NCBI RefSeq assembly: GCF_004923315.1
Contig: NZ_CP039650.1
Location: forward strand, 1,823,501-1,887,500
DNA: 64,000 nt
Direction of reading: 5' to 3'
Source of the DNA: Azospirillum sp. TSA2s
GTDB taxonomy: Bacteria; Pseudomonadota; Alphaproteobacteria; Azospirillales; Azospirillaceae
A model generated the notes under the pieces. It was given only the letters and a program-made list of their open reading frames with translations. It was not told where the DNA came from and ran no database searches. Positions within the stretch are counted from its first letter, which is position 1. Each line of letters starts with the position of its first letter. Made by a program: the position numbers and the translations under genes. Positions 50,483-58,893 of the stretch are shown here, in pieces.

Positions 50483-50962
50483 TCAGGCGGCGACCTGCTT
50501 CTTCGACAGGACCTCGACCGTGGCGTTGACACGGGCGCTCAGCGGAGCCAGCGCCTCGTTGGCGACCTTGACGGTCAGCTCCTGCAGCTTGGTGCTCTCG
50601 GACACGAAAGCGTCGAGGCTGGCCTTGGTGTAGGCCTTCTGCAGTTCGACCAGTTCCTGAATCGTCTTCACCGCCAGCATGGACTTGGCGTTCGACACGC
50701 CCTTCTCCAGCGAGGACTGGGTGAAGGCGGCGACCTGCTTGCCGGCCTCTTCCGCGCCCTTGGCGACGACGGTGCCGGACTGCACGAACGCGTCGACATT
50801 CCCCTTGGTGAGGGCGGTCAGCTCCTCATAGCCCTTCATCACCTGGGCGGAGGCCTTTTCCATCTGCTCCTGCTGGGCCTTCACGAGGCCTTCCAGGTTC
50901 TGCTTGGCGGTGGCGATGGCGTCTTCGACGGACTTGGTGACGGCGGCGATCTGGTCGGACAT
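50483..50962 (-). CDS. Phasin family protein 1
   Basis: A 159-residue, almost entirely helical, coiled-coil protein without signal peptide, MSDQIAAVTKSVEDAIATAKQNLEGLVKAQQEQMEKA..., with the phasin-2 type pattern and an LVELQKAYTKASLDAFVSESTKLQELT segment. Phasins coat polyhydroxyalkanoate granules and control their number and size. It is paralogous to the next gene (shared LVELQ, F-S-TKLQELT-KV-NEALAPL-ARV-ATVE). It has its own terminator and upstream operator-like motif, so the two phasins are separately transcribed. Confidence 0.9.
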   Translation of the reverse strand: MSDQIAAVTKSVEDAIATAKQNLEGLVKAQQEQMEKASAQVMKGYEELTALTKGNVDAFVQSGTVVAKGAEEAGKQVAAFTQSSLEKGVSNAKSMLAVKTIQELVELQKAYTKASLDAFVSESTKLQELTVKVANEALAPLSARVNATVEVLSKKQVAA

Positions 50963-51074
50963 GGCTATGCTCCTCGCGCTCTCTCAGGGGTCAACCGCGC
51001 GGCCCCGACGATGCGGCGACCGGGCGCGGAGTGGGTTGAGGCCCTCGGACCCCGAAGGACCGGGCGCCCGAGAT

Positions 51075-51091
51075 ATGCTGCACTGCAACAT
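51075..51091. promoter_or_regulatory. Phasin operator-like motif (copy 1)
   Basis: ATGCTGCACTGCAACAT lies about 115 bases upstream of phasin 1. It is nearly palindromic around a central C and is repeated, with one change, upstream of phasin 2. TGC-rich palindromes are known binding sites for PhaR-type repressors that control phasin genes. A second palindrome, TTGTGC-GCT-GCACAA (51133-51147), lies just upstream. Confidence 0.6.
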
Positions 51092-51132
51092 GAGCAGAAT
51101 GTAAGGAACCCCGGGCGCGGAGTCAATGGGTA

Positions 51133-51147
51133 TTGTGCGCTGCACAA
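51133..51147. promoter_or_regulatory. Palindrome upstream of phasin 1
   Basis: TTGTGC and GCACAA are a perfect 6-bp inverted repeat separated by GCT. The palindrome shares the TGC/GCA character of the adjacent 17-bp motif and may be a second regulator site. It has no copy upstream of phasin 2 that I can see, apart from a partial TTGTGCAG near 51900. Confidence 0.35.
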
Positions 51148-51180
51148 AAGCCGCGGGCGTGCATCGGACGGAACCCGGAA

Positions 51181-51227
51181 CGCAATACGGCCCGGCAACC
51201 GCGTGGCGGTTGCCGGGCCGTATTGCG
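51181..51227. terminator. Terminator hairpin after the second phasin
   Basis: A perfect 22-bp stem (starting CGCAATACGGCCCGGCAACC) with a GTG loop lies 55 bases after the phasin 2 stop. The stem contains the CGGCCCGGCA / TGCCGGGCCG core of the phasin 1 terminator, so the two hairpins are probably copies from the same gene duplication. A T-run is absent, and it may act mainly as a 3' stabilising stem. Confidence 0.75.
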
Positions 51228-51281
51228 GGGCCGGGGTCCATGGCTGAACCCCGGCCGTCAGGTCGCGTCCGATCGGGCCGA

Positions 51282-51794
51282 TCAGGCGGCGAGCGGCTTG
51301 GAGAAGGTCTCCACCGTCGCGGTGACGCGGGCGTTCAGCGGGGCCAGCGCCTCGTTGGTGACCTTGGTGGTCAGCTCCTGCAGGCGGCTGGTCTCGGCCA
51401 GCATCGCGTCGAAGCTCGACTTCAGGAAATCGTTCTGCAGCTCAACCACTTCCTGCAGGGACTTGGCGGTCAGCAGGGCCTTGCCGGTGGTGATGGACTT
51501 GTCCAGCGCCGACTGGCCATAAGCGACGACCTCGCGGCCCAGATCCTCGGCGCCCTTGGCGGCGATGGTGCTGCTGGCGATCAGCGCCTCGACATTGGCC
51601 TTGCCGGTGGCCTGCAGGTCCTCATAGCTCTTCAGCAGCTGGGCGGCAGTCTTCTCGAACTGCTCCTTGGCGGCGGTCGCGGTCTGCTCGAACTGCTTGA
51701 CCGTCTGCTCCTGGCCGGCCTTCACCAGACCCTCGTACTGCTCCTTGGCCTGGGCGGCGACGGTCTCGAGCGATTTCGGCGTAAACTGGTTCAT
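51282..51794 (-). CDS. Phasin family protein 2
   Basis: A 170-residue helical granule-surface protein from MNQFTPKSLETVAAQAKEQYEGLV, with AGGAAGGAACG as ribosome site. It matches phasin 1 in its second half (LQEVVELQNDFLKSSFDAMLAETSRLQELTTKVTNEALAPLNARVTATVE). It is tandem to phasin 1, with about 320 bases between them, and has its own promoter region. The 41 extra residues upstream of this ATG are out of character and ignored. Confidence 0.9.
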   Translation of the reverse strand: MNQFTPKSLETVAAQAKEQYEGLVKAGQEQTVKQFEQTATAAKEQFEKTAAQLLKSYEDLQATGKANVEALIASSTIAAKGAEDLGREVVAYGQSALDKSITTGKALLTAKSLQEVVELQNDFLKSSFDAMLAETSRLQELTTKVTNEALAPLNARVTATVETFSKPLAA

Positions 51795-51950
51795 GACGCG
51801 CGTTCCTTCCTGGCTGATGCCGGCGTATGGAGAGTGGGCCCGCCCGCCGCAAAGCGTGGCGCGGAGCCGGCCGGCAGCGGTGTGCGTTGCGTTTTTACGT
51901 TGTGCAGCCGTTGTCACGGTTTTCCAGGCGACCCTGGGTCAGCCCCGAAA

Positions 51951-51967
51951 ATGCTGCACTGCAATAT
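51951..51967. promoter_or_regulatory. Phasin operator-like motif (copy 2)
   Basis: ATGCTGCACTGCAATAT lies about 157 bases upstream of phasin 2. It differs by one base from the copy upstream of phasin 1 and has the same near-palindromic shape. The rest of the gap from 51795 to 52290 holds no convincing gene; a frame open from 52093 merges with the peptidase gene. Confidence 0.6.
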
Positions 51968-52290
51968 AAGGATTTTATGGGCTAGACACTGCGCGGTGTC
52001 AACAGTCCGTTCGGCAGGTATGCGGCTTACTCCGTTGTGCCGAACTTACCCCGAAAGCGTGAAATTCCCATGACACCATAGACGTCTTCGTTGTGGGCGG
52101 AGGCGCCGGTCGCGGAAGCGGCGGCAAGTCTTCGACGGAGACTGTCCTTAACGAAGACTTTACCGGCGCTGGGACAAGTGTAGCGTGGCCGTGGAGGGGA
52201 TTCGCCTCGGCCATTGGTCAGGTGCGGCGCTTGGACGCGGCGCACAGGGCCATCCCTTCGTCAGGCCGCATCTTCGGGACCATTTCGACC

Positions 52291-53052
52291 ATGACCTATT
52301 GCCTTGGCATCAAGACCCGCGACGGCCTGATCGGTCTGTCGGACGGCCGGATCACCAGCGGATCGCAACTGTCGTCGGCCCGCAAGGTGACGATGATGGG
52401 CAGCGGCGGCGACCGCTTCTTCATCATGAACTCCGGCCTGCGCAGCGTCCGCGACAAGACGCTGGCCTATCTGCGCCGCGACATGCAGAAGCGCCGGGGC
52501 GAGGCCTATGCCACCATGCTTGACGCGGTGTCGGCCTTCACCGCCTGCCTGCGGCAGGTCGCCGCGGAGGACCGGGAGTCGCTGGAGGCGTCCAAGCTGC
52601 ACTTCAACCTGCACGCCATCATCGGCGGCCAGCTTGCCGAGGATCGCGAACCCTTCATGTTCCTGGTCTATCCGGAGGGCAACTGGATCGAGGTGGACGA
52701 ACGCACGCCCTACCTGTCGATCGGCGCCACCGCCTATGGCAAGCCGATCCTGGACCGCGCGCTGACCTACGGCACCGACATGCAGACGGCGCTGAAGCTG
52801 GCCTATCTGTCCTTCGACAGCACCCGCTTCTCCACCAACGACGTCGGCTTCCCTATCGACATGGTGTCCTACCACTCGGAGTCGCGCAGCTGGCGCCAGT
52901 CGAACTACGACTATGACGATCTCAGCGAACAGCGTCAGTGGTGGAACCGCAACCTGACGGAACTGGCCCGCCGCATGCCGGACGGCCCGTGGGTCGAGAC
53001 GCTGGTCCCGGAAGAGATGCGCCCGCGCCAGCCGGCCGAAGAGGCGGTCTGA
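52291..53052 (+). CDS. Proteasome-type peptidase (Anbu/BPH-like)
   Basis: A 253-residue Ntn-hydrolase that starts MTYCLGIKTRDGLIGLSDGRITSG, the typical opening of bacterial proteasome-like Anbu proteins related to HslV. Removal of Met1 would expose Thr2 as the nucleophile; SDGRI and the SGLRSVRDKTLAYLRR region fit the fold. The longer frame from 52093 would bury the nucleophile and is rejected. In other bacteria Anbu genes sit with alpha-E, glutamine-ligase-like and transglutaminase genes; none of these is here. The substrate is unknown. Confidence 0.85.
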   Translation: MTYCLGIKTRDGLIGLSDGRITSGSQLSSARKVTMMGSGGDRFFIMNSGLRSVRDKTLAYLRRDMQKRRGEAYATMLDAVSAFTACLRQVAAEDRESLEASKLHFNLHAIIGGQLAEDREPFMFLVYPEGNWIEVDERTPYLSIGATAYGKPILDRALTYGTDMQTALKLAYLSFDSTRFSTNDVGFPIDMVSYHSESRSWRQSNYDYDDLSEQRQWWNRNLTELARRMPDGPWVETLVPEEMRPRQPAEEAV

Positions 53053-53086
53053 CGGGCGGCCCGAAAGGACGTGGCCTGACTGGCGA

Positions 53087-53899
53087 TCAGTTTCCCGGAA
53101 GAGCGCTCAGCAGCAGCGCCCCGAAGGGGGCGGTCGGGCCAACCAGCCCGTAGTGGCCCAATCCATCCCGGCCGACCTGAATCTCGAAGAACACCCCGCC
53201 GTCGGCCAGTTGGCCGGAGGAGGGCAGGGTGCGTGGCGCATCGTCGGGGTCCGGCAGGCCGGGGAAGGCGACGCCGGTCGGGTCGAGTCCGCGCAGAAGT
53301 TCCGGGAAGCGGGCGTCGGTGAAGCGGCTGGACGGGTAGGGAAAGGCGGTGAAGAACCACTGCCCGGCCCGGCAGCCGTTGATCAGCCAATAGAAGCCGT
53401 TGGACGGCAGCCGCAGCCCCTGGGGAGGCGGGTCGAACGCCCCGTCGTCGCGCAGACGGCCGATGAAGTTGTCATATTGCGCCGCGGTCAGCTGCAGGGT
53501 CGCCGTGCGGCCGCGCGCCGCGGAGAACGGGTCGGTCAGCGTCATGCGGGCGAGGTCGGTCGCCTCGATCACATGCGCCTCCACCGCCGCGCCGCCGCGG
53601 TCGGGATCGCCGACGACGTCATAGGTGCGCACGTGCCGATTGTAGTCGGCGTTGAAGATCAGGCGGAAGCGGTCGGCGCCGTCCTTGCCGCAGCGCGACC
53701 GCAGATCGTCGCCATTGAGATAGCTGAACCAGGTCAGCTTGCGCGCCAGCGGATTGTCGGTCGGTCCCACCGAGCCGCAGCCGGCGAGCGCCAGCAGGGA
53801 GGCGGCCATGGCCGCCGCCATCGCCCCCCGGGCAAAACGCCGGGCCAGGCCATGGCGGAAAAGGGTGGCCGGAACGGTTCTTTGATGACCACGACTCAT
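53087..53899 (-). CDS. Putative lipoprotein
   Basis: A 270-residue protein from MSRGHQRTV with a twin-Arg-like N-terminus and a lipobox LLALAGC, so it is probably anchored to a membrane after Cys lipidation. The mature protein is about 230 residues and mixed alpha/beta (KLTWFSYLNGDDLRSRCGKDGADRFRLIFNADYNRHVRTYDV...). I do not recognise the family. The frame extends to 54136, but the lipobox fixes the likely start. Confidence 0.75.
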   Translation of the reverse strand: MSRGHQRTVPATLFRHGLARRFARGAMAAAMAASLLALAGCGSVGPTDNPLARKLTWFSYLNGDDLRSRCGKDGADRFRLIFNADYNRHVRTYDVVGDPDRGGAAVEAHVIEATDLARMTLTDPFSAARGRTATLQLTAAQYDNFIGRLRDDGAFDPPPQGLRLPSNGFYWLINGCRAGQWFFTAFPYPSSRFTDARFPELLRGLDPTGVAFPGLPDPDDAPRTLPSSGQLADGGVFFEIQVGRDGLGHYGLVGPTAPFGALLLSALPGN

Positions 53900-54197
53900 T
53901 GTCGCTTGCCTCGCGTCTGCGGCCCCTGGTAGGTGGAGAAGAAAGGGCGCCGCGGCAAGCCCCGGATGGCGGGCTTCGGCCTGTCGGATGGCGCCGGTAA
54001 CCCGTCTGCCCCCTGCCGTAACCCTTCCGCCGTGCCGTGTCCGCCGTTCCATTCCCTCGTCATGCAGGACCCGCAATTTTGGCCACAGAAACTGCGAAAA
54101 GCCAAAGCAGTAAATTAACGAATTCATGCTAGACACTGATTTCGCACGAATTTACCATTGAACCAAGCACCAGTATCTAGCGGTTGGCGGGGCCATC

Positions 54198-55538
54198 ATG
54201 AGTGTAACGCGCAACACCGTTCGTAACGGATTGTTTCCGTTCGCCTTTCGCGCGGCGGACACGAACGGGGGGCGGAGTTCGGCGGGTGTGGGTCGCCATT
54301 TGTTCGCGGCCGCCGCGCTGCTGGGCATGGTGGCCGCCGGAGCCGGCCTGTCCGCCGCCGAGGCGCTGGCGGCAAAGGCCGCGGCCATCGTCGTCGATGC
54401 CCGGACCGGGCAGGTGCTGATCGACCAGGATGCCGACGCGATCACCTATCCGGCGTCCCTGACCAAGATGATGACCCTGTACCTGACCTTCGATGCGCTG
54501 GATGACGGTCGCCTGACCCTCGACCAGCAATTGCCGGTCTCGTCCTGGGCGGAGAGCATGTCGCCGACCAAGCTGGGCCTGCGCGCCGGCCAGACCCTGA
54601 AGGTGGAGACGGCGATCCTCGGCCTCGTCACCAAGTCGGCCAACGACGCCGCGGTGGTGCTGGCGGAGGCGCTGGGCGGCACCGAGTCGCGCTTTGCGGA
54701 GATGATGACGCGCAAGGCCCGTGAAATCGGCATGCGCCACACCGTCTACCGCAACGCCTCCGGCCTGCCGAACATGGAGCAGGTGACGACCGCCCGCGAC
54801 TACGCGATGCTGTCCCGCGCGCTGATGCGCGACCATGCCAAGTACTATCCCTATTTCAGCCGCCGCAACTTCGCATATGGCGGCCGCACCCTGGCCAACC
54901 ACAATCACCTGATGTCCCGCTACGAGGGGATGGACGGCATCAAGACCGGCTATACCGTCGCGTCCGGCTTCAACCTCGCCGCCTCGGCGGTGCGGGACGG
55001 GCGGCGTCTGGTCGGCGTGGTGATGGGCGGCAAGTCGGCCGTGTCGCGCGACAACAAGATGGCGGCTCTGCTCGATCAGGCCTTCGGCCGGCCCAGCCGG
55101 GGCCATGAGGACGCGCCGGTGATGGCGAGCCTCGACACCACCCGCTCCGACGCCATCGACGGCGAGGGGGATGATGATGAAGAGCCGGTGGTGAAGGCCA
55201 AGCCGGTTCGCGCCTCCCTGCAGACGGCGGCGATCCCGGTCGCGCCCGCGAAGGAGGAGAAGGCGAGCCGGGGCAGCACCTCTTCGCATTGGGGTGTCCA
55301 GGTCGGTGCCTTCTCCAGCAAGGCGGCCGGCAACAAGGCGGTGAGCCAGGCCGTCAAGCAGGCGCCGTTCCTGCTGCGGACGGCCAAGCCCAGCGTCGTG
55401 CAGGCGAAGACCGGCAAGGAGACCGTCTATCGTGCCCGCCTGACCGGGTTGGACGAAAAGGACGCCCGCAAGGCCTGCGCCGTTCTGACCAAGCACGGCC
55501 ACCATTGCGTCGCCGTGTCGCCGGGCGAGCGGGGCTGA
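54198..55538 (+). CDS. D-alanyl-D-alanine carboxypeptidase (S11) with SPOR domain
   Basis: A 446-residue periplasmic penicillin-binding protein that trims peptidoglycan pentapeptides. A long N-terminal signal region (hydrophobic about 36-60) precedes the S11 domain: SLTKM (about residue 86), SAN (about 147) and KTG (about 249). A charged linker (EGDDDEEPVVKAKP) leads to a C-terminal SPOR domain (WGVQVGAFSSKAAGNKAV... ) that binds septal glycan lacking stem peptides. A DacA-SPOR fusion is common in Rhodospirillales and related bacteria. GGCGGGG lies near the start. Confidence 0.93.
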   Translation: MSVTRNTVRNGLFPFAFRAADTNGGRSSAGVGRHLFAAAALLGMVAAGAGLSAAEALAAKAAAIVVDARTGQVLIDQDADAITYPASLTKMMTLYLTFDALDDGRLTLDQQLPVSSWAESMSPTKLGLRAGQTLKVETAILGLVTKSANDAAVVLAEALGGTESRFAEMMTRKAREIGMRHTVYRNASGLPNMEQVTTARDYAMLSRALMRDHAKYYPYFSRRNFAYGGRTLANHNHLMSRYEGMDGIKTGYTVASGFNLAASAVRDGRRLVGVVMGGKSAVSRDNKMAALLDQAFGRPSRGHEDAPVMASLDTTRSDAIDGEGDDDEEPVVKAKPVRASLQTAAIPVAPAKEEKASRGSTSSHWGVQVGAFSSKAAGNKAVSQAVKQAPFLLRTAKPSVVQAKTGKETVYRARLTGLDEKDARKACAVLTKHGHHCVAVSPGERG

Positions 55539-55563
55539 CGACGGCAGCCGGGGGCGGCCGGGC

Positions 55564-56319
55564 TCAGTCCTGCGCGGCGGCGGCGCTCCGCTTCAGGAAC
55601 CCGATGGCCGGCGCCAGCGTGCCGGCCAATTCCTCGGCCAACTGCGCCTGATCGGTGCCCGGCCGCTCCAGGCCGGCTTCCAGGGCTCGGGCCGCCCGGC
55701 GCAAGGCCAGACAACCATATTGGCCCGACACGCCGGCGATCTTGTGGGCCATCGCCCCGGCCGTTGTCCGGTCCCCCGCCTTCAACGCCGCGGCCAGCGC
55801 CTTCCCATGCTGGTCCAGAACCGCGGCCGTCCGGTCGAGCAGTTCGGCGGCGCGGGCGGCGGGCAGCATCTCCCGCATCGTTCTGATCGCCCCCTCATCG
55901 AAGGCCGGCCCGGTTGACGGTGGTGCGGCTTGCGGCCCGTCTCCCGGCATCGAGGACAAGGCGTCCAGTCGCAGCGGCTTGGTCAGCATGCCGTCGGCGC
56001 CGCTGCCGGTGCAGCGGGCGCGTCCTTGTGCGGTAGCGCTGGCGGTCAGCATGAGAATGCGCGGGGCGGCGCCGTTCGGCTGCCGGCGGATGGCGCGCAC
56101 CGCCTCGTCGCCGGGCAGGCCGGGCAGGTCCAGATCCATCAGGATCAGGTCGAAACCGCCCTGCGCAGCCGCCGCGACGGCAGCCGGTCCATCCTCCACC
56201 GCCACCACCCGATGGCCGGCACGTTCAAGCAGGGCGCGGGCGGCAAGGCGGGTGACCGTCTCGTCCTCCGCCAGCAGGATCTGCAAGGGCTGTGATTTGC
56301 CCGTCCGGTCCGCCGTCAT
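55564..56319 (-). CDS. Receiver - HPt phosphorelay protein
   Basis: A 251-residue protein from MTADRTGKS, with GGGAGAG upstream. The receiver (residues about 12-130) has LAEDETVTR, the phospho-Asp in LMDLDLPGLPG, Thr/Ser in LTASAT and Lys in LTKPL. The HPt domain (about 150-245) has its His in AGAMAHKIAGVSGQYG. It could shuttle phosphate between the nearby kinases and a DNA-binding regulator not in this window. It is convergent with the DacA-SPOR gene. Confidence 0.9.
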   Translation of the reverse strand: MTADRTGKSQPLQILLAEDETVTRLAARALLERAGHRVVAVEDGPAAVAAAAQGGFDLILMDLDLPGLPGDEAVRAIRRQPNGAAPRILMLTASATAQGRARCTGSGADGMLTKPLRLDALSSMPGDGPQAAPPSTGPAFDEGAIRTMREMLPAARAAELLDRTAAVLDQHGKALAAALKAGDRTTAGAMAHKIAGVSGQYGCLALRRAARALEAGLERPGTDQAQLAEELAGTLAPAIGFLKRSAAAAQD

Positions 56320-56407
56320 GCCGATCCGCTCTCCCTGGTTGATATGATCGCCCAGTCTACCCGGTTTCGCGCCGTGGCGCACCGGTAAGGACAGGGGAGC
56401 GGCGGGA

Positions 56408-56899
56408 TCACACCGTGGGGGAGGCCTGGGTGAACATCGGATCCTCGATCCGGTGCAGGCGCCCGGCGCCGGTCATCGCGGCGCGCAGCAGCAGGGTCTT
56501 GCGGCGGGCGGCGGCCAGCTTGGCGACCGGCGCCTCGCGCAGGACCTCCGCGCCATAGGCGTCGGCAACCATCAGCCCGCAATCCTCCGGGATCAGTTCG
56601 GTCGGGAACCCGTCGTCGACGGCAAAATAGAAGGCATCGCACCAGTCGCGATACTCCTGCCATTTCTGGTCGGAGCGGAAGTCGGGAACGCCGCTCTTCA
56701 CCTCGACGATCAGGATGCTGCCGGCCTCGTCGATGGCAAGAACGTCGGCCCGCCGGCCGCTCGCCAGCCGGAATTCGGTCAGGGTCGCATAGCCGCGCAA
56801 CGCCAGCGCCCGCCGCACGCCACGGAAGATCGGTGGCGCACCCCCGGCCGGGAGGCCGGAGTCGCTGTCGGATACCGGAACGGCAAAATCGTCGCTCAT
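56408..56899 (-). CDS. mmcB: MmcB family DNA repair protein
   Basis: A 163-residue protein from MSDDFAVPV. The PD-(D/E)xK nuclease-type core reads TEFRLASGRRADVLAIDEAGSILIVEVKSG, followed by DFRSDQKWQEYRDWCDAFYFAV, characteristic of the alphaproteobacterial MmcB family (former DUF1052). In Caulobacter MmcB is linked to damage tolerance. The upstream extension to 56950 lacks family similarity. It lies just downstream of the kinase gene on the same strand. Confidence 0.9.
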   Translation of the reverse strand: MSDDFAVPVSDSDSGLPAGGAPPIFRGVRRALALRGYATLTEFRLASGRRADVLAIDEAGSILIVEVKSGVPDFRSDQKWQEYRDWCDAFYFAVDDGFPTELIPEDCGLMVADAYGAEVLREAPVAKLAAARRKTLLLRAAMTGAGRLHRIEDPMFTQASPTV

Positions 56900-57028
56900 G
56901 GCGCGGTGCCACCATCGAAATGGGAACAGGTGGGGAACATGGCCCCACAATGACCGGTCCGCGCGTCGTCGCCAAGGGGCAAAAGTATGGCTGGTCGCGA
57001 TCAGGCCGCCCCAATCAGGCCACCCGAG

Positions 57029-58660
57029 TCAGCTTGGCAGAATGACCGGGGGCAGGGGGGCCGGACGGCAGCGGTCGCGCGGCAGGCTGCGCTCGGCGGG
57101 GAAGACCAGCACCGCCGCGGTACCGACCCCCGGCTGGCTGGTCAGTTCCAGCCGTCCGCCATGCATCTCAACCAGCCGCTTGACGATCGGCAGCCCCAGC
57201 CCGGTCCCACGGGAGTTGCGGGCGATGGTGGAGTCCGACGGCTCGAAGGGGTGGAGGATGTGCGGAAGGTCGGCGGTCGGGATGCCGACGCCGGTGTCGG
57301 CCACCATCAGCCCGAGCCCGCCGTCGGGCATGAGATTCACGGTCAACACCACTTCGCCGCCGGGACGGGTGTGGGTGACGGCGTTCGACAGCAGGTTGGT
57401 CAGCATCTGGGTCAGCGCCTGGGCGTCGCCCCGCAGCAACGGCAGGCCGGCCGGCACCTCCCGGCGCATGCGGACGTCGCCTTCCGCCGCCGCCTCCTGC
57501 AGGGCGGAAACGACCCGCAGCGACAGCGTGTCCAGATCCACCCCGTCCTCCGCCAGCGGCATCCCGCCGCTGTCCAGGCGCGACAGCTCCAGAATGTCGT
57601 CGATCAGCGCCAGCAGATGGGTGCCGGCATCGCGGATGTCGCCGGCATAGCTGCGGTAACGTGGATTGCCGAGCGGCCCGAACGGCTCAGACAGCAGCAT
57701 TTCCGAGAAGCCCAGCACCGCATTCAGCGGCGTGCGCAGCTCGTGGCTCATCTGGGCCAGGAAGGCGCTCTTGGCGCGGCTGGCGCTTTCCGCTTCCGCA
57801 CGGGCGGCACGTGCCTCCGTCTCGCGGATGCGCAGCCGCTCCTCGTTCAGCTTCAGCGTGGTGACGTCGGTGTAATGGACCAGCACGCCGCCCGGCACCG
57901 CATGTTCGCGGCTGAGCAGCCAGCGCCCGTCGGGCAGCGGCACCACCACCGGCGGCTCCTGGCGGCGATGGCGCTCCAGCCGCGCCGTCATCCAGGCCGC
58001 TCGCTCCTCGTCGGTGGTCAGGCGCGGATCGGCCAGGGCGAAGCCGCGGGCCAACTCCTCGAACGGCACGCCGGGAACCAGCCGGTCGGCCAGGGTGGGC
58101 AGGTCCTTCTTCAGCCGGCCGTTGGCGTGGACCAGACGGTCCGCGTGATCGAACAGGGCGAAGCTCTCGGCGCTGTGTTCCAGCGCCGCGGTCAGGCTTT
58201 CGGCCAGCGCCTCCGCCACGGACGGGTTCTCGGGGCCGAGATCGGTCAGGATGGCGCACAGGCCGCCGGGGGCCGGTCCGGCCGCAACCCGCCAGCGCAC
58301 CGGCGTCGTCCCGCGCCGGGCGGCGACGGTGCGCTCCACCGGGCCATGCAGGGCATCGGCCAATGCGGCGAACAGTCCGGGGCAGGCGGCATCGGTGCCA
58401 CCCCCGCGCAGCCGCTTGCCGGTCAGCGGAGCGACGCCCAGCAGCCGCTCCGCCGCCGGGTTGGCCGACTGCCATTCCAGGTCCGTCAGCGCGCCGGTGC
58501 AATCGGTGTGCGTTTTGAAGAGCGCAACGGCGTCCGGCAGTTGCAGCATGGCGAACAGCAGCGGATCGATCGACGGGAATTCCCCGGCAACGGCCCTGTC
58601 GTGCCCACCATCGGCACAAGTCTGCGTGTCGCAATCCATTCCGCCATCATTGCAGGCCAT
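57029..58660 (-). CDS. Soluble sensor histidine kinase with PAS-like domains
   Basis: A 543-residue kinase without membrane helices. Two PAS-like segments are seen (about 30-145 with LPDAVALFKTHTDC..., and about 155-280 with SAESFALFDHADRLVHANGRLKKDLP). These are followed by a coiled coil and the kinase core: His in QMSHELRTPLNAVLGFSEM (about 305), N-box NLLSNAVTH, G1 DTGVGIP, G2 RGTGLGLPI. The FALFD-D-LVHAN type PAS and FSEML are typical of the PAS-4/FixL-like kinases common in Azospirillum. No receiver is attached; the nearby REC-HPt protein may accept its phosphate. An in-frame ATG at 58639 is an alternative start. Confidence 0.9.
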   Translation of the reverse strand: MACNDGGMDCDTQTCADGGHDRAVAGEFPSIDPLLFAMLQLPDAVALFKTHTDCTGALTDLEWQSANPAAERLLGVAPLTGKRLRGGGTDAACPGLFAALADALHGPVERTVAARRGTTPVRWRVAAGPAPGGLCAILTDLGPENPSVAEALAESLTAALEHSAESFALFDHADRLVHANGRLKKDLPTLADRLVPGVPFEELARGFALADPRLTTDEERAAWMTARLERHRRQEPPVVVPLPDGRWLLSREHAVPGGVLVHYTDVTTLKLNEERLRIRETEARAARAEAESASRAKSAFLAQMSHELRTPLNAVLGFSEMLLSEPFGPLGNPRYRSYAGDIRDAGTHLLALIDDILELSRLDSGGMPLAEDGVDLDTLSLRVVSALQEAAAEGDVRMRREVPAGLPLLRGDAQALTQMLTNLLSNAVTHTRPGGEVVLTVNLMPDGGLGLMVADTGVGIPTADLPHILHPFEPSDSTIARNSRGTGLGLPIVKRLVEMHGGRLELTSQPGVGTAAVLVFPAERSLPRDRCRPAPLPPVILPS

Positions 58661-58893
58661 TCCTAAAAAACACTGAAGGCCCGGCTTGGAAGGCCATCGA
58701 ATATTTGTCGAATTGTAACAGGGGAGGCTGGCTGTTCAAGCAGTTCTGTGAATTTGCCGAAAAAGCAACGAAAGGTTTGATTGAGGATGCCGCTGTGATC
58801 TTCGCGTGAAGTCTGCCGAATGGCGGGCTTTGCAACGGGCCGCGCCTTCCATAGTGTTGAGTCCTATCGGAGCATGAGGCATGGGATGCAGGT

